From: Pseudomonas extremorientalis
GTDB lineage: Bacteria; Pseudomonadota; Gammaproteobacteria; Pseudomonadales; Pseudomonadaceae
Length of the DNA: 64,000 nt
Direction of reading: 5' to 3'
Assembly: GCF_001870465.1 (NCBI RefSeq)
Contig: NZ_MDGK01000017.1
Span: 186,001-250,000 of the forward strand
Positions 48,110-55,667 of this stretch are shown piece after piece. The position numbers and the translations under genes were made by a program. The notes below the pieces were generated by a model. That model searched no databases. It was given only the letters and a program-made list of their open reading frames with translations, and was not told the origin of the DNA. Position 1 is the stretch's first letter. Each line of letters begins with the position of its first letter.

Positions 48110-49379
48110 GCAAAGCCTTGCGCAACGGATCATCATCGCCTTTGCCTTGATGAGTGCGTTGGTGGCGGGGGCCTTCGCCATGGGTATCGTGGCGACGGTG
48201 CACCTGGTGGAAGAGAAGTTGATCTCGGCGGGCCTGGGCGGCGACTTGCAACGCCTGCTGCTGATGGACACCGTCGAGGACTGGCGGCACCGGCCCGAGC
48301 CGGACCAGCTGTTTTATTTCAGTGGTGGCCCCGGCGACTTCGAGTTGCCCAAGGACCTGCGCCACCTTGAGCCCGGTTTCCATGAGGTATTCCGCGAGGC
48401 GCTGTCGTACCACGCCATGGTCGAAGTGGTCGACGGGCGGCGCTACGTACTGTTGCAGGACCAAAGCGATTTCGAAGAGCGCGAGCGCGTGTTGTTCGCC
48501 GTGGTGCTGGTGGGCTTTGTGCTCAGCCTGGCGCTGGCGGTGTTCCTCGGCTGGGTGTTGGCGCGCAAGGTAATGGCGCCGGTGGTGCGTCTGGCCCGTC
48601 AGGTGCGCCACCGTGACCAATTGCTCGGCCTGGCCCCGCCCTTGGCGCCGGATTACGCAGCGGATGAAGTGGGCGAGCTGGCGGTGGCGTTCGACGCCAC
48701 ATTGGGACGGCTGCGCCAGGCCCTGTCCCGTGAACAGCTGTTTACCAGCGACGTGAGCCATGAGCTGCGCACACCTTTGATGGTGTTGGCCAGCTCCTGC
48801 GAACTGCTGCTGGAAAACCCCGCCATCGATCAGCGCGGGCGCAACCAGGTGCTGCGCATTGCCCGGGCCTGCGAAGAAATGCGCGAACTGGTGCAGACCT
48901 TCCTGATGCTGGCCCGTGCCCAGCATGACGAAGCGGCAATGTCGCCCCAGGTCAGCCTGACGCAGGTGGCCGAAGATCTGCTCGGCATCTGGCGCGAGCC
49001 CATCGAGCACAAAGGCCTGGAACTGATCTACCAACCCGGCAACCCCTTGGATACACGCTATAACACCACCTTCCTGCATGCGGTGATGGGCAATCTGCTG
49101 CGCAATGCCCTGCACTACACCGAGCAGGGGTTTATCCGGCTGACCCTGGAACCGAGCGGATTTATCGTGGAAGACAGTGGTGTCGGTATCCCCGAGGACA
49201 AGCGCGAGGCAATGTTCGAGCCGTTCGTACGCGGCAGCGAGAAGCGCGGTGAGGGCCTGGGGTTGGGGTTGTCGCTGGTGCAGCGCATCTGCGAGAACCA
49301 GGGCTGGAGCGTCAGCCTCAGTACCATGGAGCCCAACGGCTGCCGCTTTCATGTGCAATTGAGTCAGGTCAACGCCTGA
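48099..49379 (+). CDS. colS: Sensor histidine kinase ColS
   Basis: A 426-residue kinase with two membrane segments (about 10-34 and 131-152) and a short periplasmic sensor. The sensor carries His35, Glu96 and the ExxE motif EERE (126-129), which as I recall is the Fe3+/Zn2+ sensing site in P. putida ColS. Then HAMP, TSDVSHELRTPLMVLASSCE with the phospho-His, NLLRNALHYT, VEDSGVGIPEDKREAMFEPF and GLGLGLSLVQRI. Start ATG 48099 lies inside the colR end. Length and layout match ColS. Confidence 0.9.
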   Translation: MEFKQSLAQRIIIAFALMSALVAGAFAMGIVATVHLVEEKLISAGLGGDLQRLLLMDTVEDWRHRPEPDQLFYFSGGPGDFELPKDLRHLEPGFHEVFREALSYHAMVEVVDGRRYVLLQDQSDFEERERVLFAVVLVGFVLSLALAVFLGWVLARKVMAPVVRLARQVRHRDQLLGLAPPLAPDYAADEVGELAVAFDATLGRLRQALSREQLFTSDVSHELRTPLMVLASSCELLLENPAIDQRGRNQVLRIARACEEMRELVQTFLMLARAQHDEAAMSPQVSLTQVAEDLLGIWREPIEHKGLELIYQPGNPLDTRYNTTFLHAVMGNLLRNALHYTEQGFIRLTLEPSGFIVEDSGVGIPEDKREAMFEPFVRGSEKRGEGLGLGLSLVQRICENQGWSVSLSTMEPNGCRFHVQLSQVNA

Positions 49380-49483
49380 CGCTAGCCCCTGCCGCTATCC
49401 TGCCAGACATCCCCGCAATTCGGCGAAGATGGCCCCATGCTATTGCGTGAGTCTGTAAAGTCTTGAAATGTATGGGGCTGGAC

Positions 49484-49525
49484 AGGACAAGTTTTTCACA
49501 ACGGGTTGACCAGTTACTCACAGTG
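49484..49525 (+). promoter_or_regulatory. ColR-type promoter of the methyltransferase/wapQ operon
   Basis: AGGACAAGTTTTTCAC (49484-49499), 20 bases, ACAGTG (49520-49525), ending 68 bases before ATG 49568 when measured from TTTTTCAC. Near-identical in layout to the site before the LTA-synthase-like gene. Confidence 0.65.
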
Positions 49526-49567
49526 CGCTGCTTAAGGTTGTAGGCATCAGCTACTGGAGATCCGTTG

Positions 49568-50248
49568 ATGCCTACCCCGATCAAGCTCGAATTTTCCGAA
49601 AAGTACGACGACGAACACGCTCAGGAATATTTGCTCAAGCATCAAGACAATCTGGCGCGCCGGTTGTCCCACAAACGCGACGAGCAATTGGCCCGTGGCG
49701 CGCTGGCGATGGCGGGTGAGCCTGGCCTGGTGCTGGACTTGCCCTGCGGCGCCGGGCGTTTCTGGCCCCTGCTGGCGGAAAAGCCCAACCGCGTGATCAT
49801 CGGCGCCGACAACTCGGCGTCCATGTTGAAGGTGGCAACGGTCGCCCAGCCCGCCGATGTGGTGAAACGGGTACGACCCTTGCAGACATCGGCCTTTGAT
49901 ATTGCTTTGCCAGATAACGCGGTCGACAGCATTTTCTGCATGCGACTGTTGCACCACATTGGTGATCCGGCGCATCGCATGGCGATATTGCGCGAGTTTC
50001 AACGCGTTACCCGTGACAGCGTGATTGTTTCGTTGTGGGTCGATGGCAATTTCAAGGCCTGGAAACGCAAGCGGCTCGAGCAGCAGCGTCGCAAGAAAGG
50101 TGAGCAGGAAGGTTACCAAAACAGATTTGTGTTACCGGCTGCTACTGTTGAAGCAGAGTTTGAGGAAGCCGGCTTCCGTGTCCAGGAGTCCCTGGATTTC
50201 ATACCGCTCTATGCCATGTGGCGAGTGTACGTATTACGCAAGAGGTAA
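49568..50248 (+). CDS. Class I SAM-dependent methyltransferase (Orf222-like, ColR-linked)
   Basis: A 226-residue methyltransferase with motif I VLDLPCGAGRFWPLL, acidic residue in VIIGADNSASMLK and IFCMRLLHHIGDP. The substrate is unknown; its place before an LPS-kinase-like gene suggests a lipopolysaccharide or envelope target. In P. fluorescens WCS365 the corresponding orf222-wapQ operon was reported to depend on ColRS. ATG 49568 follows CTGGAGATCCGTTG; the TTG just before is an alternative. Confidence 0.85.
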   Translation: MPTPIKLEFSEKYDDEHAQEYLLKHQDNLARRLSHKRDEQLARGALAMAGEPGLVLDLPCGAGRFWPLLAEKPNRVIIGADNSASMLKVATVAQPADVVKRVRPLQTSAFDIALPDNAVDSIFCMRLLHHIGDPAHRMAILREFQRVTRDSVIVSLWVDGNFKAWKRKRLEQQRRKKGEQEGYQNRFVLPAATVEAEFEEAGFRVQESLDFIPLYAMWRVYVLRKR

Positions 50249-50252
50249 CAGG

Positions 50253-50972
50253 ATGGCAGTTGAGTGCGTAGCAGGCAGTCACGTAGCTCCCGAGGAACGA
50301 TTCGAATATTTCTGGCGCCAGCAAGGCGAGTGGGTCGAAGAGCCCAACCGTCGCCGTGGTGGTGAAAGCGGTGTGCAGCGTGTGATCAGCCCCAACGGAC
50401 GCTTGCTCTACAGCAAGCGCCAGACCGGGCACATCTACCGCAGTTGGCTGCATCCGTTTGGTCGCCCGACGGTGCTGCGTGAGCGCGATGCCCTCAAGGG
50501 CCTGCGTTTGTTGGACGTGCGTGTGCCGGAAATGGTGTTTTGCGAAGCGCGCCGCGACCCCGAGCACCAGTGGAAAGCGCTGCTGGTCACTGCGGCCCTC
50601 GACGGTTTCGACGAAATAGAGAACTGGTACGCCGCCGGTGGCCGCGAGCATTACGGCGAGCGGGTGCATGAGCGTGTGCTCCAGGAACTGGCCGGCACCC
50701 TGGCGCGCATGCACAAGGGTCGTTGGCAGCATGGCTGCCTCTACATCAAGCATATCTTTGTGCGAGTGACGGGCGAGGGTGATTCGGCAAACGTCGAAGT
50801 GGCGCTGCTGGACTTTGAGAAATGCCGCCAGCGCCTGACCGCTTATCGGGCCGCCTCCCATGACATGCTGCAATTGCGCCGCCATTCGTCGTGGAACGAT
50901 GCCGACTGGAAGAAACTCAGCTACTTTTACGAGACGGCGTTTGGCAGCGCTATCAAGGGTTTAACCAGATGA
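50253..50972 (+). CDS. wapQ: InaA/WapQ-family lipopolysaccharide kinase-like protein
   Basis: A 239-residue protein of the InaA/KdkA/WaaP kinase-like group. Segments RHW-like GRWQHGCLYIKHIFVR and VALLDFEKCRQRL correspond to the kinase catalytic loop and metal-binding Asp. It probably phosphorylates LPS core sugars or another envelope glycan. GAGGTAACAGG precedes ATG 50253, five bases after the methyltransferase stop. Its end overlaps the next gene by four bases. Confidence 0.85.
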   Translation: MAVECVAGSHVAPEERFEYFWRQQGEWVEEPNRRRGGESGVQRVISPNGRLLYSKRQTGHIYRSWLHPFGRPTVLRERDALKGLRLLDVRVPEMVFCEARRDPEHQWKALLVTAALDGFDEIENWYAAGGREHYGERVHERVLQELAGTLARMHKGRWQHGCLYIKHIFVRVTGEGDSANVEVALLDFEKCRQRLTAYRAASHDMLQLRRHSSWNDADWKKLSYFYETAFGSAIKGLTR

Positions 50973-51196
50973 AGCTAGAAATAGCACGAGGTCTGTTCCT
51001 GATCGGGGCGCTGGGCGTTGCAGCCCTGGCGCTGGCGGCGTGGGAACAGCCTCGCACCCAGGTGCTCAGTGCAACGCAGGGTGGCGCGCAATGCCTGTTG
51101 CCGCGCGTTGCCAAGGCGAGCACGGCGGCCAAGCCCGATCATGAGTTGTTGCTGTTCATGTTTGGCATGTCTCAAGGCATGAGGCCGCAGAGTTGA
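50969..51196 (+). CDS. Small membrane-anchored hypothetical protein of the wapQ operon
   Basis: A 75-residue protein with one N-terminal hydrophobic segment (residues 7-26, RGLFLIGALGVAALALAAW) and a short periplasmic or cytosolic tail with one Cys (QCLLPR). ATG 50969 overlaps the wapQ stop (ATGA), so it is coupled to it. No family recognised. It is likely the third member of the ColR-linked operon, ended by the terminator below. Confidence 0.7.
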   Translation: MKLEIARGLFLIGALGVAALALAAWEQPRTQVLSATQGGAQCLLPRVAKASTAAKPDHELLLFMFGMSQGMRPQS

Positions 51197-51215
51197 AACG
51201 ATTCAAACCCCTGGG

Positions 51216-51247
51216 AAAGGGCCTTGCGAAGCGGGGCCCTTTTTTTG
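51216..51247 (+). terminator. Terminator of the methyltransferase/wapQ operon
   Basis: AAAGGGCC, ten-base loop, GGGCCCTTTTTTT, 19 bases after the last stop. Confidence 0.85.
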
Positions 51248-51278
51248 TGGTCGTGGAAATGTTCTGGCAAAGGGGGCG

Positions 51279-52379
51279 TCAGATCATGTGCAGATGGTTA
51301 TCCCAAAGCCCTGCCGGCAATTCCAGCGGCGTTGCCACCAACTGTTTCTGGCGACAATCGTAGAACCGGCAACGGCCCTGGCCCGAGGTCACGACAAACC
51401 CATCCTCCACGGCACCGACACCGGCGCAGTCGGGCAGCGGTCCGTCCAGGCGCAGCTCGCCGCTGTCCATGTTCCAGATAAAGAAGCGGTTGCCCCGTGG
51501 GGCAGTCAACGCCACCAGGCGCAATTCGCTGTGCACTGCGACGCTGGCGGTGTAGTGCCCCATCGCCTGCAACTGCTCGTCCGCCACCGGAAACGCCACG
51601 AATGGCTGCCCCGGACGCTTGATCGCCAGCAACTCGGAACGCTCCTGTGACGCCCCCATGAACTGCTGCCCGGTGAGGATGGTGCCATCGCTGGCGATCC
51701 CCATGTGCCGCACGCTGTTCATCTGCTGGCCGAGGGTTTCCTTGCTGATCAAGGTACCGTCGCGCTGCATCAGCACCAGGCTCGGTTCCATGGCGTCGAG
51801 GTTCATCTCCACGCGGCTTTCGGCTTCGGTACGAATGCCGCCGTTGGCCACCACCAAGGTCTCGCCGTCGGGCATCCACGACACCTGGTGCGGGCCGATG
51901 CCGTGGGTGGAGATCTCGCCGGTATGCACCAGCCGCTCGCCTTCGAAACGGTACACACCGAGCAGACCACGGCCGGGGTCGGCTGTGTCGTTCTCGGTGG
52001 CGTACAGCCAGTCGCCGCTCTTGTGAATGACCGCGTGGCCATAGAAGTGGCGGTTGACCTGGGAGGTGATGGTTTGCAGCAGCGCGCCATCGCGCAGGTC
52101 GATCAGGTAACTCTCGGTGCCCGGGCGACGGGCGACAAACAGCGCAATCGGCAGCGTCGGGTGGTTGATGATGTCGTGGCAGCGCTGGCCGACCTGGGTG
52201 GCAAATACCTGCCTGCCGTCCAGGCGGTAACCCACGGCGTAGTGCTTGCCGTCCGCATCATCCCGCGCCGAGAGCAGCAGCGGGCCCTTGTCTTTGCTTT
52301 TGAACAGCGTCCAGCCACCCAGTGTGAGAGCACTGAGCAGCACGCTGCCGATGGCCAAAGCCTGTCGCCTGAGCATCAT
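51279..52379 (-). CDS. DUF1513 beta-propeller protein
   Basis: A 366-residue exported protein with an N-terminal signal or anchor (MMLRRQALAIGSVLLSALTL; the twin Arg could be a Tat signal) and a DUF1513 domain predicted as a beta-propeller with repeated motifs such as PHQVSWMPDGETLVVANGG and RHMGIASDGTILTGQQFMG. The family accompanies imelysins in iron-related operons; activity unknown. Its start shares one base with the imelysin stop (TGATG). Confidence 0.85.
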   Translation of the reverse strand: MMLRRQALAIGSVLLSALTLGGWTLFKSKDKGPLLLSARDDADGKHYAVGYRLDGRQVFATQVGQRCHDIINHPTLPIALFVARRPGTESYLIDLRDGALLQTITSQVNRHFYGHAVIHKSGDWLYATENDTADPGRGLLGVYRFEGERLVHTGEISTHGIGPHQVSWMPDGETLVVANGGIRTEAESRVEMNLDAMEPSLVLMQRDGTLISKETLGQQMNSVRHMGIASDGTILTGQQFMGASQERSELLAIKRPGQPFVAFPVADEQLQAMGHYTASVAVHSELRLVALTAPRGNRFFIWNMDSGELRLDGPLPDCAGVGAVEDGFVVTSGQGRCRFYDCRQKQLVATPLELPAGLWDNHLHMI

Positions 52380-53443
52380 CAGTCACCGTCGTTGGCGTTA
52401 AAGCCCAGTTGGATGCCCAGCGCCTTGGCCAGCTCGCCTTCGTGCAGGCGGTGGACGACGTTGAGGCTGTCATAGATATCGTTGAGCTGCTGGCGCCCGG
52501 CGTCGTCGTTCAACAGTTCGTTGAGGGTGCGCTGGTTGCTGGCGAACAGTTTCAGCGACGCGGCATAGGCGGCGTCGATCTTGTCGGCCAACGGCTTCTG
52601 CTCGGACGGCAGCAGGCCACGCAGGCCTTTGTTGTCGACGCCGACCCATACGGTCTGGGCTGCCGCGAGGCTGGCTTCGAGGCTTTGCAGGGACGACTGG
52701 CTGCGCCATGCATCGGCCTGGAACGGCTGCGGGATACCCTTGGTCTGGCGGCCCATCGGCGTGCCGAGTTTTTTCTTCAGGGTGTCCAGTGCGGTGACCT
52801 GCACGCGCAGCAGATCGGCAATGGCTTCGTGGGAATCGGCGTAGCGCTGGTTCGGAAACTTGGTCATCTGCGCCAGCATGCCGTCGGTGCTGTTCCAACT
52901 GGCCAGGATCTCCTCGGCCAGGGCCTTCTGACGGTCACCGATGGCGACCAGCAGCGGGCAGTAACGGGCCTTTTGTGCGTCGTCGGCGATGTCGGTCTTG
53001 GCGTCGTAGAGGATGTATTCGTAGGCGGACAGGCCTTGCACCACCACGCTGGACTTGGCCAGGGCGGCGCCGTCGATCTGCGGCTGGCTGGCGACCAGTT
53101 GCTCGACCTGGCGGCCGACCAGGTTCTTCTTGTCCGGCCAGAACTGCACCTGCCACGAACGGTTGCCCTCGGCCAGCGGCCCGATCAGCAGCGGTTGCAG
53201 CTCGGCCCAAGCCTTTTGTGCATGCAGGAAATCGGCACGCGCGGTGTCCAGGCTCTCCTTGCCCTGGCAGTAGGCCAGCGCGCTGACGGCCAGTTGGCGG
53301 TCGGCTTCGACCCAGCGGCTGTAGGTCGGCAGGATCACTTGCTTGGCGATGGCCGCAGAGGTCACTGCTTGCGGGTCTTGCGGCGAGCAGGCGCCAAGGG
53401 CGAGGGCGGCCAGGCTGGTGAACAACAACTTGGGACGGAACAT
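52379..53443 (-). CDS. Imelysin-family lipoprotein
   Basis: A 354-residue lipoprotein (lipobox LALGAC, Cys19). It has the imelysin fold, with two related four-helix bundles (LQPLLIGPLAEGNRSWQVQF and ESLEASLAAAQTVWVGVDNK regions). The family's GxHxxE metal motif appears as GLSAYE, so the His is replaced by Ser; proteolytic or metal binding activity is doubtful. Imelysins such as EfeO and IcmP are iron-linked periplasmic proteins. It lies between the di-haem gene and the DUF1513 gene. Confidence 0.85.
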   Translation of the reverse strand: MFRPKLLFTSLAALALGACSPQDPQAVTSAAIAKQVILPTYSRWVEADRQLAVSALAYCQGKESLDTARADFLHAQKAWAELQPLLIGPLAEGNRSWQVQFWPDKKNLVGRQVEQLVASQPQIDGAALAKSSVVVQGLSAYEYILYDAKTDIADDAQKARYCPLLVAIGDRQKALAEEILASWNSTDGMLAQMTKFPNQRYADSHEAIADLLRVQVTALDTLKKKLGTPMGRQTKGIPQPFQADAWRSQSSLQSLEASLAAAQTVWVGVDNKGLRGLLPSEQKPLADKIDAAYAASLKLFASNQRTLNELLNDDAGRQQLNDIYDSLNVVHRLHEGELAKALGIQLGFNANDGD

Positions 53444-53474
53444 GTCGAGCTCCCTTCTATAAGTGGGGCGAAGC

Positions 53475-54902
53475 TTATAAAGAATTCAGGAACGCCAGCA
53501 ACGCTGCGCGCTGCTCGGCATTGAAGGACAACACATGCTGCTGCGCCGCTTGGGCTTCACCGCCATGCCACAGCACGGCTTCGAGCAGGTTGCGGGCGCG
53601 GCCGTCATGCAAGAACTGGGTATGGCCACTCACGGTTTGCGTCAGACCAATGCCCCACAACGGCGGCGTGCGCCAGTCGCGGCCACCGGCCTTGAATTCT
53701 GTGCGGTTATCGGCGAGGCCCGGCCCCATGTCGTGCAACAGCAGGTCGCTGTAGGGGCGGATCACCTGATTGGCCAGTTCAGGTTCGGCAGCATTGGCGG
53801 CCGTGGTGAATGCAGGCGTGTGACAACCCTGGCAGCCGGCTTGATAGAACAGGTTTTTACCGGCCAGCACCTGCGGCGTGTTGACGCCACGGCGCGCCGG
53901 CACCGCCAGGTTGCGCGTGTAGAACAGCACCAGGCGCAGGATGTTGTCGCTGACTTCCGGCTCGCCATCGGGGCCATTGCCGTTGGGGGCCTGTTTGCAG
54001 GCGACTTGGGCATCGGTGCAGTCATCAAAGGGTCTCAGGGATGTGGTGAGGCCCATATCACCAGAGAACGCGTGAACATTTTGTTGATTGAGGTTGGGTT
54101 GCCCGGCTTTCCAGCCAAAACGCCCGAGCACGGTTTTTTGCTGGGCGTCGTCCCAGACCCAATTGGCGCGGCCGACGATGGCTTGCTTGTCGGCGGTCTT
54201 CGGGTCGGTGTTGCGCAGGATGTCGGCGTCGCTGATGGCTTCGAGCAAGCCCAGGCCGATCATCGGCGGCGCGATGCGTGCGGAAAAGCGCGTGTCGGGG
54301 TGCATCGGGCCGTAGCCAAGCTGGGTGATCTGCAGGTCGGGTTTACGCAACTCGACCACCGTGCCGTCCTTGAACGTCACGTTGACCGGCGTGTAATCGA
54401 CCCGCACCTTGCCTTCCGGCGGCACGCCGGGCACGGCCATGTCCTGCAATTGCCCACCGTAGACCGGCTCGGGCACCACGCCCATCTGTTCGATGGCCTT
54501 GGCATAGGCGGGCGCATCCGGAATCGACAGGCGTACCAGCATCGACACCGCGTTGGGTGCATCGGGCAGCGGTGGGTGACCACGACCGTCTTTTATATGG
54601 CAGTTCTGGCAGGCGTTGGTGTTGAACAGCGGGCCGAGGCCATCACGCGCCGTGGTGGTGGAGGGTGCGATCACCCAGGGGCTGCGAAAAAAGCTGTTGC
54701 CGACGCTGAAGTCCAGGCGGCGGGTGGGCGACAGGTTGGCCGAGGGCAGGGAAAACGCGTTCTGGTCGCGCTTGTTCACCGTCGCAGCACCGCCCGCCCG
54801 TGATTCACCCGGCTCGGCCTTGGTAAACCTGGGCGCGTCATCGCAGCCAGCCAGGCTCAAGGCCAGCAAGGCTGCGGACAGGCGAAAAAGCGAAGGGGAC
54901 AT
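53475..54902 (-). CDS. Di-haem oxidoreductase family lipoprotein (thiol oxidoreductase-like, DUF1111)
   Basis: A 475-residue lipoprotein with two c-type haem motifs, NACQNCHIKDGRGHPPLPDA (CxxCH) and AGCQGCHTPAF. Signal peptide MSPSLFRLSAALLALSLAGC with lipobox Cys20. It resembles the di-haem peroxidase-like proteins that precede imelysins in Pseudomonas. ATG 54902 with AGGAA upstream fixes the start. It is followed by the imelysin gene after 31 bases. Confidence 0.88.
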   Translation of the reverse strand: MSPSLFRLSAALLALSLAGCDDAPRFTKAEPGESRAGGAATVNKRDQNAFSLPSANLSPTRRLDFSVGNSFFRSPWVIAPSTTTARDGLGPLFNTNACQNCHIKDGRGHPPLPDAPNAVSMLVRLSIPDAPAYAKAIEQMGVVPEPVYGGQLQDMAVPGVPPEGKVRVDYTPVNVTFKDGTVVELRKPDLQITQLGYGPMHPDTRFSARIAPPMIGLGLLEAISDADILRNTDPKTADKQAIVGRANWVWDDAQQKTVLGRFGWKAGQPNLNQQNVHAFSGDMGLTTSLRPFDDCTDAQVACKQAPNGNGPDGEPEVSDNILRLVLFYTRNLAVPARRGVNTPQVLAGKNLFYQAGCQGCHTPAFTTAANAAEPELANQVIRPYSDLLLHDMGPGLADNRTEFKAGGRDWRTPPLWGIGLTQTVSGHTQFLHDGRARNLLEAVLWHGGEAQAAQQHVLSFNAEQRAALLAFLNSL

Positions 54903-54960
54903 CGAATTTCCTGAACCACGGCGGAAAATAAGGTCGCAAAGTCTAACAGGGCAGGGCGCA

Positions 54961-54982
54961 ATGAATAAGAGCAATTATCGTT
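54961..54982 (-). promoter_or_regulatory. Possible degenerate Fur site before the di-haem gene
   Basis: Minus-strand GATAATTGCTCTTATTCAT matches the 19-base Fur consensus at about 10 positions. It is weak and given only because the operon type is iron-linked. Confidence 0.25.
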
Positions 54983-55042
54983 TGGTGGCATCCCGATTCA
55001 TTCCCGCTAGAATGACCGCACATTTTTTTCTGGAGGTGGCCC

Positions 55043-55606
55043 ATGCAGGCTCTCGACGCTTTGCTCAACCGTGTTTCCGTGCCGCGCCTGCTGGAACCGG
55101 CGCCGACCCAGGAGCAGCGCGATGTGCTGTTTGCCGCCGCCATGCGTGCGCCCGACCACGGCCAACTGCGCCCTTGGCGTTTCCTCACGGTTGAAGGCGC
55201 TGCTCGCGAACAGATGGGCACCTTGTTGGCCGAAGCGGCCCGGCTGCAAGACGCCGATGCGCCACAGGCGGTGATCGACAAGGCCCAGAACGGCCCGTTG
55301 CGCGCGCCGTTGGTGGTGGTGGTGATTGCCCGTTTGCAGGAGCACTTCAAGGTGCCCAAGTCCGAGCAACTGCTGGCTGCTGCCTGTGCGGCTCATGGCA
55401 TCCTGTTGGCGGCGTATGCCCAGGGGATTGGTGCGGTATGGCGCACCGGAGAATTGTCCTACTCGGCCCACGTGGCCAAAGGCCTGGGGCTGACGGCGGA
55501 TGAGGAAGTGATTGGCTTCCTGTACCTGGGCACACCGCAGAACCCGCCGCGTACCGCTGCTAAAGAAGACCTGACGCAGTTTGTCAGTGCCTGGACCGGT
55601 CTCTAA
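55043..55606 (+). CDS. YdjA-type nitroreductase
   Basis: A 187-residue FMN-dependent oxidoreductase of the nitroreductase fold. AMRAPDHGQLRPWRFLTVEG binds FMN phosphate, and IGAVWRTGELSYS and GFLYLGTP complete the fold. Close to E. coli YdjA in length. The substrate is unknown. GGAGGTGGCCC precedes the ATG. Divergent from the di-haem operon. Confidence 0.9.
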   Translation: MQALDALLNRVSVPRLLEPAPTQEQRDVLFAAAMRAPDHGQLRPWRFLTVEGAAREQMGTLLAEAARLQDADAPQAVIDKAQNGPLRAPLVVVVIARLQEHFKVPKSEQLLAAACAAHGILLAAYAQGIGAVWRTGELSYSAHVAKGLGLTADEEVIGFLYLGTPQNPPRTAAKEDLTQFVSAWTGL

Positions 55607-55622
55607 ATCCCAAGTGATCAAA

Positions 55623-55651
55623 CTGTGGGAGGGGCAAGCCCCCGCCCACAT
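55623..55651. repeat. REP-type palindrome
   Basis: CTGTGGGAGGGGC / GCCCCCGCCCACATT, imperfect stem, between the convergent nitroreductase and chemoreceptor genes. Confidence 0.75.
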
Positions 55652-55667
55652 TGGTTTTTGGTGTTTC

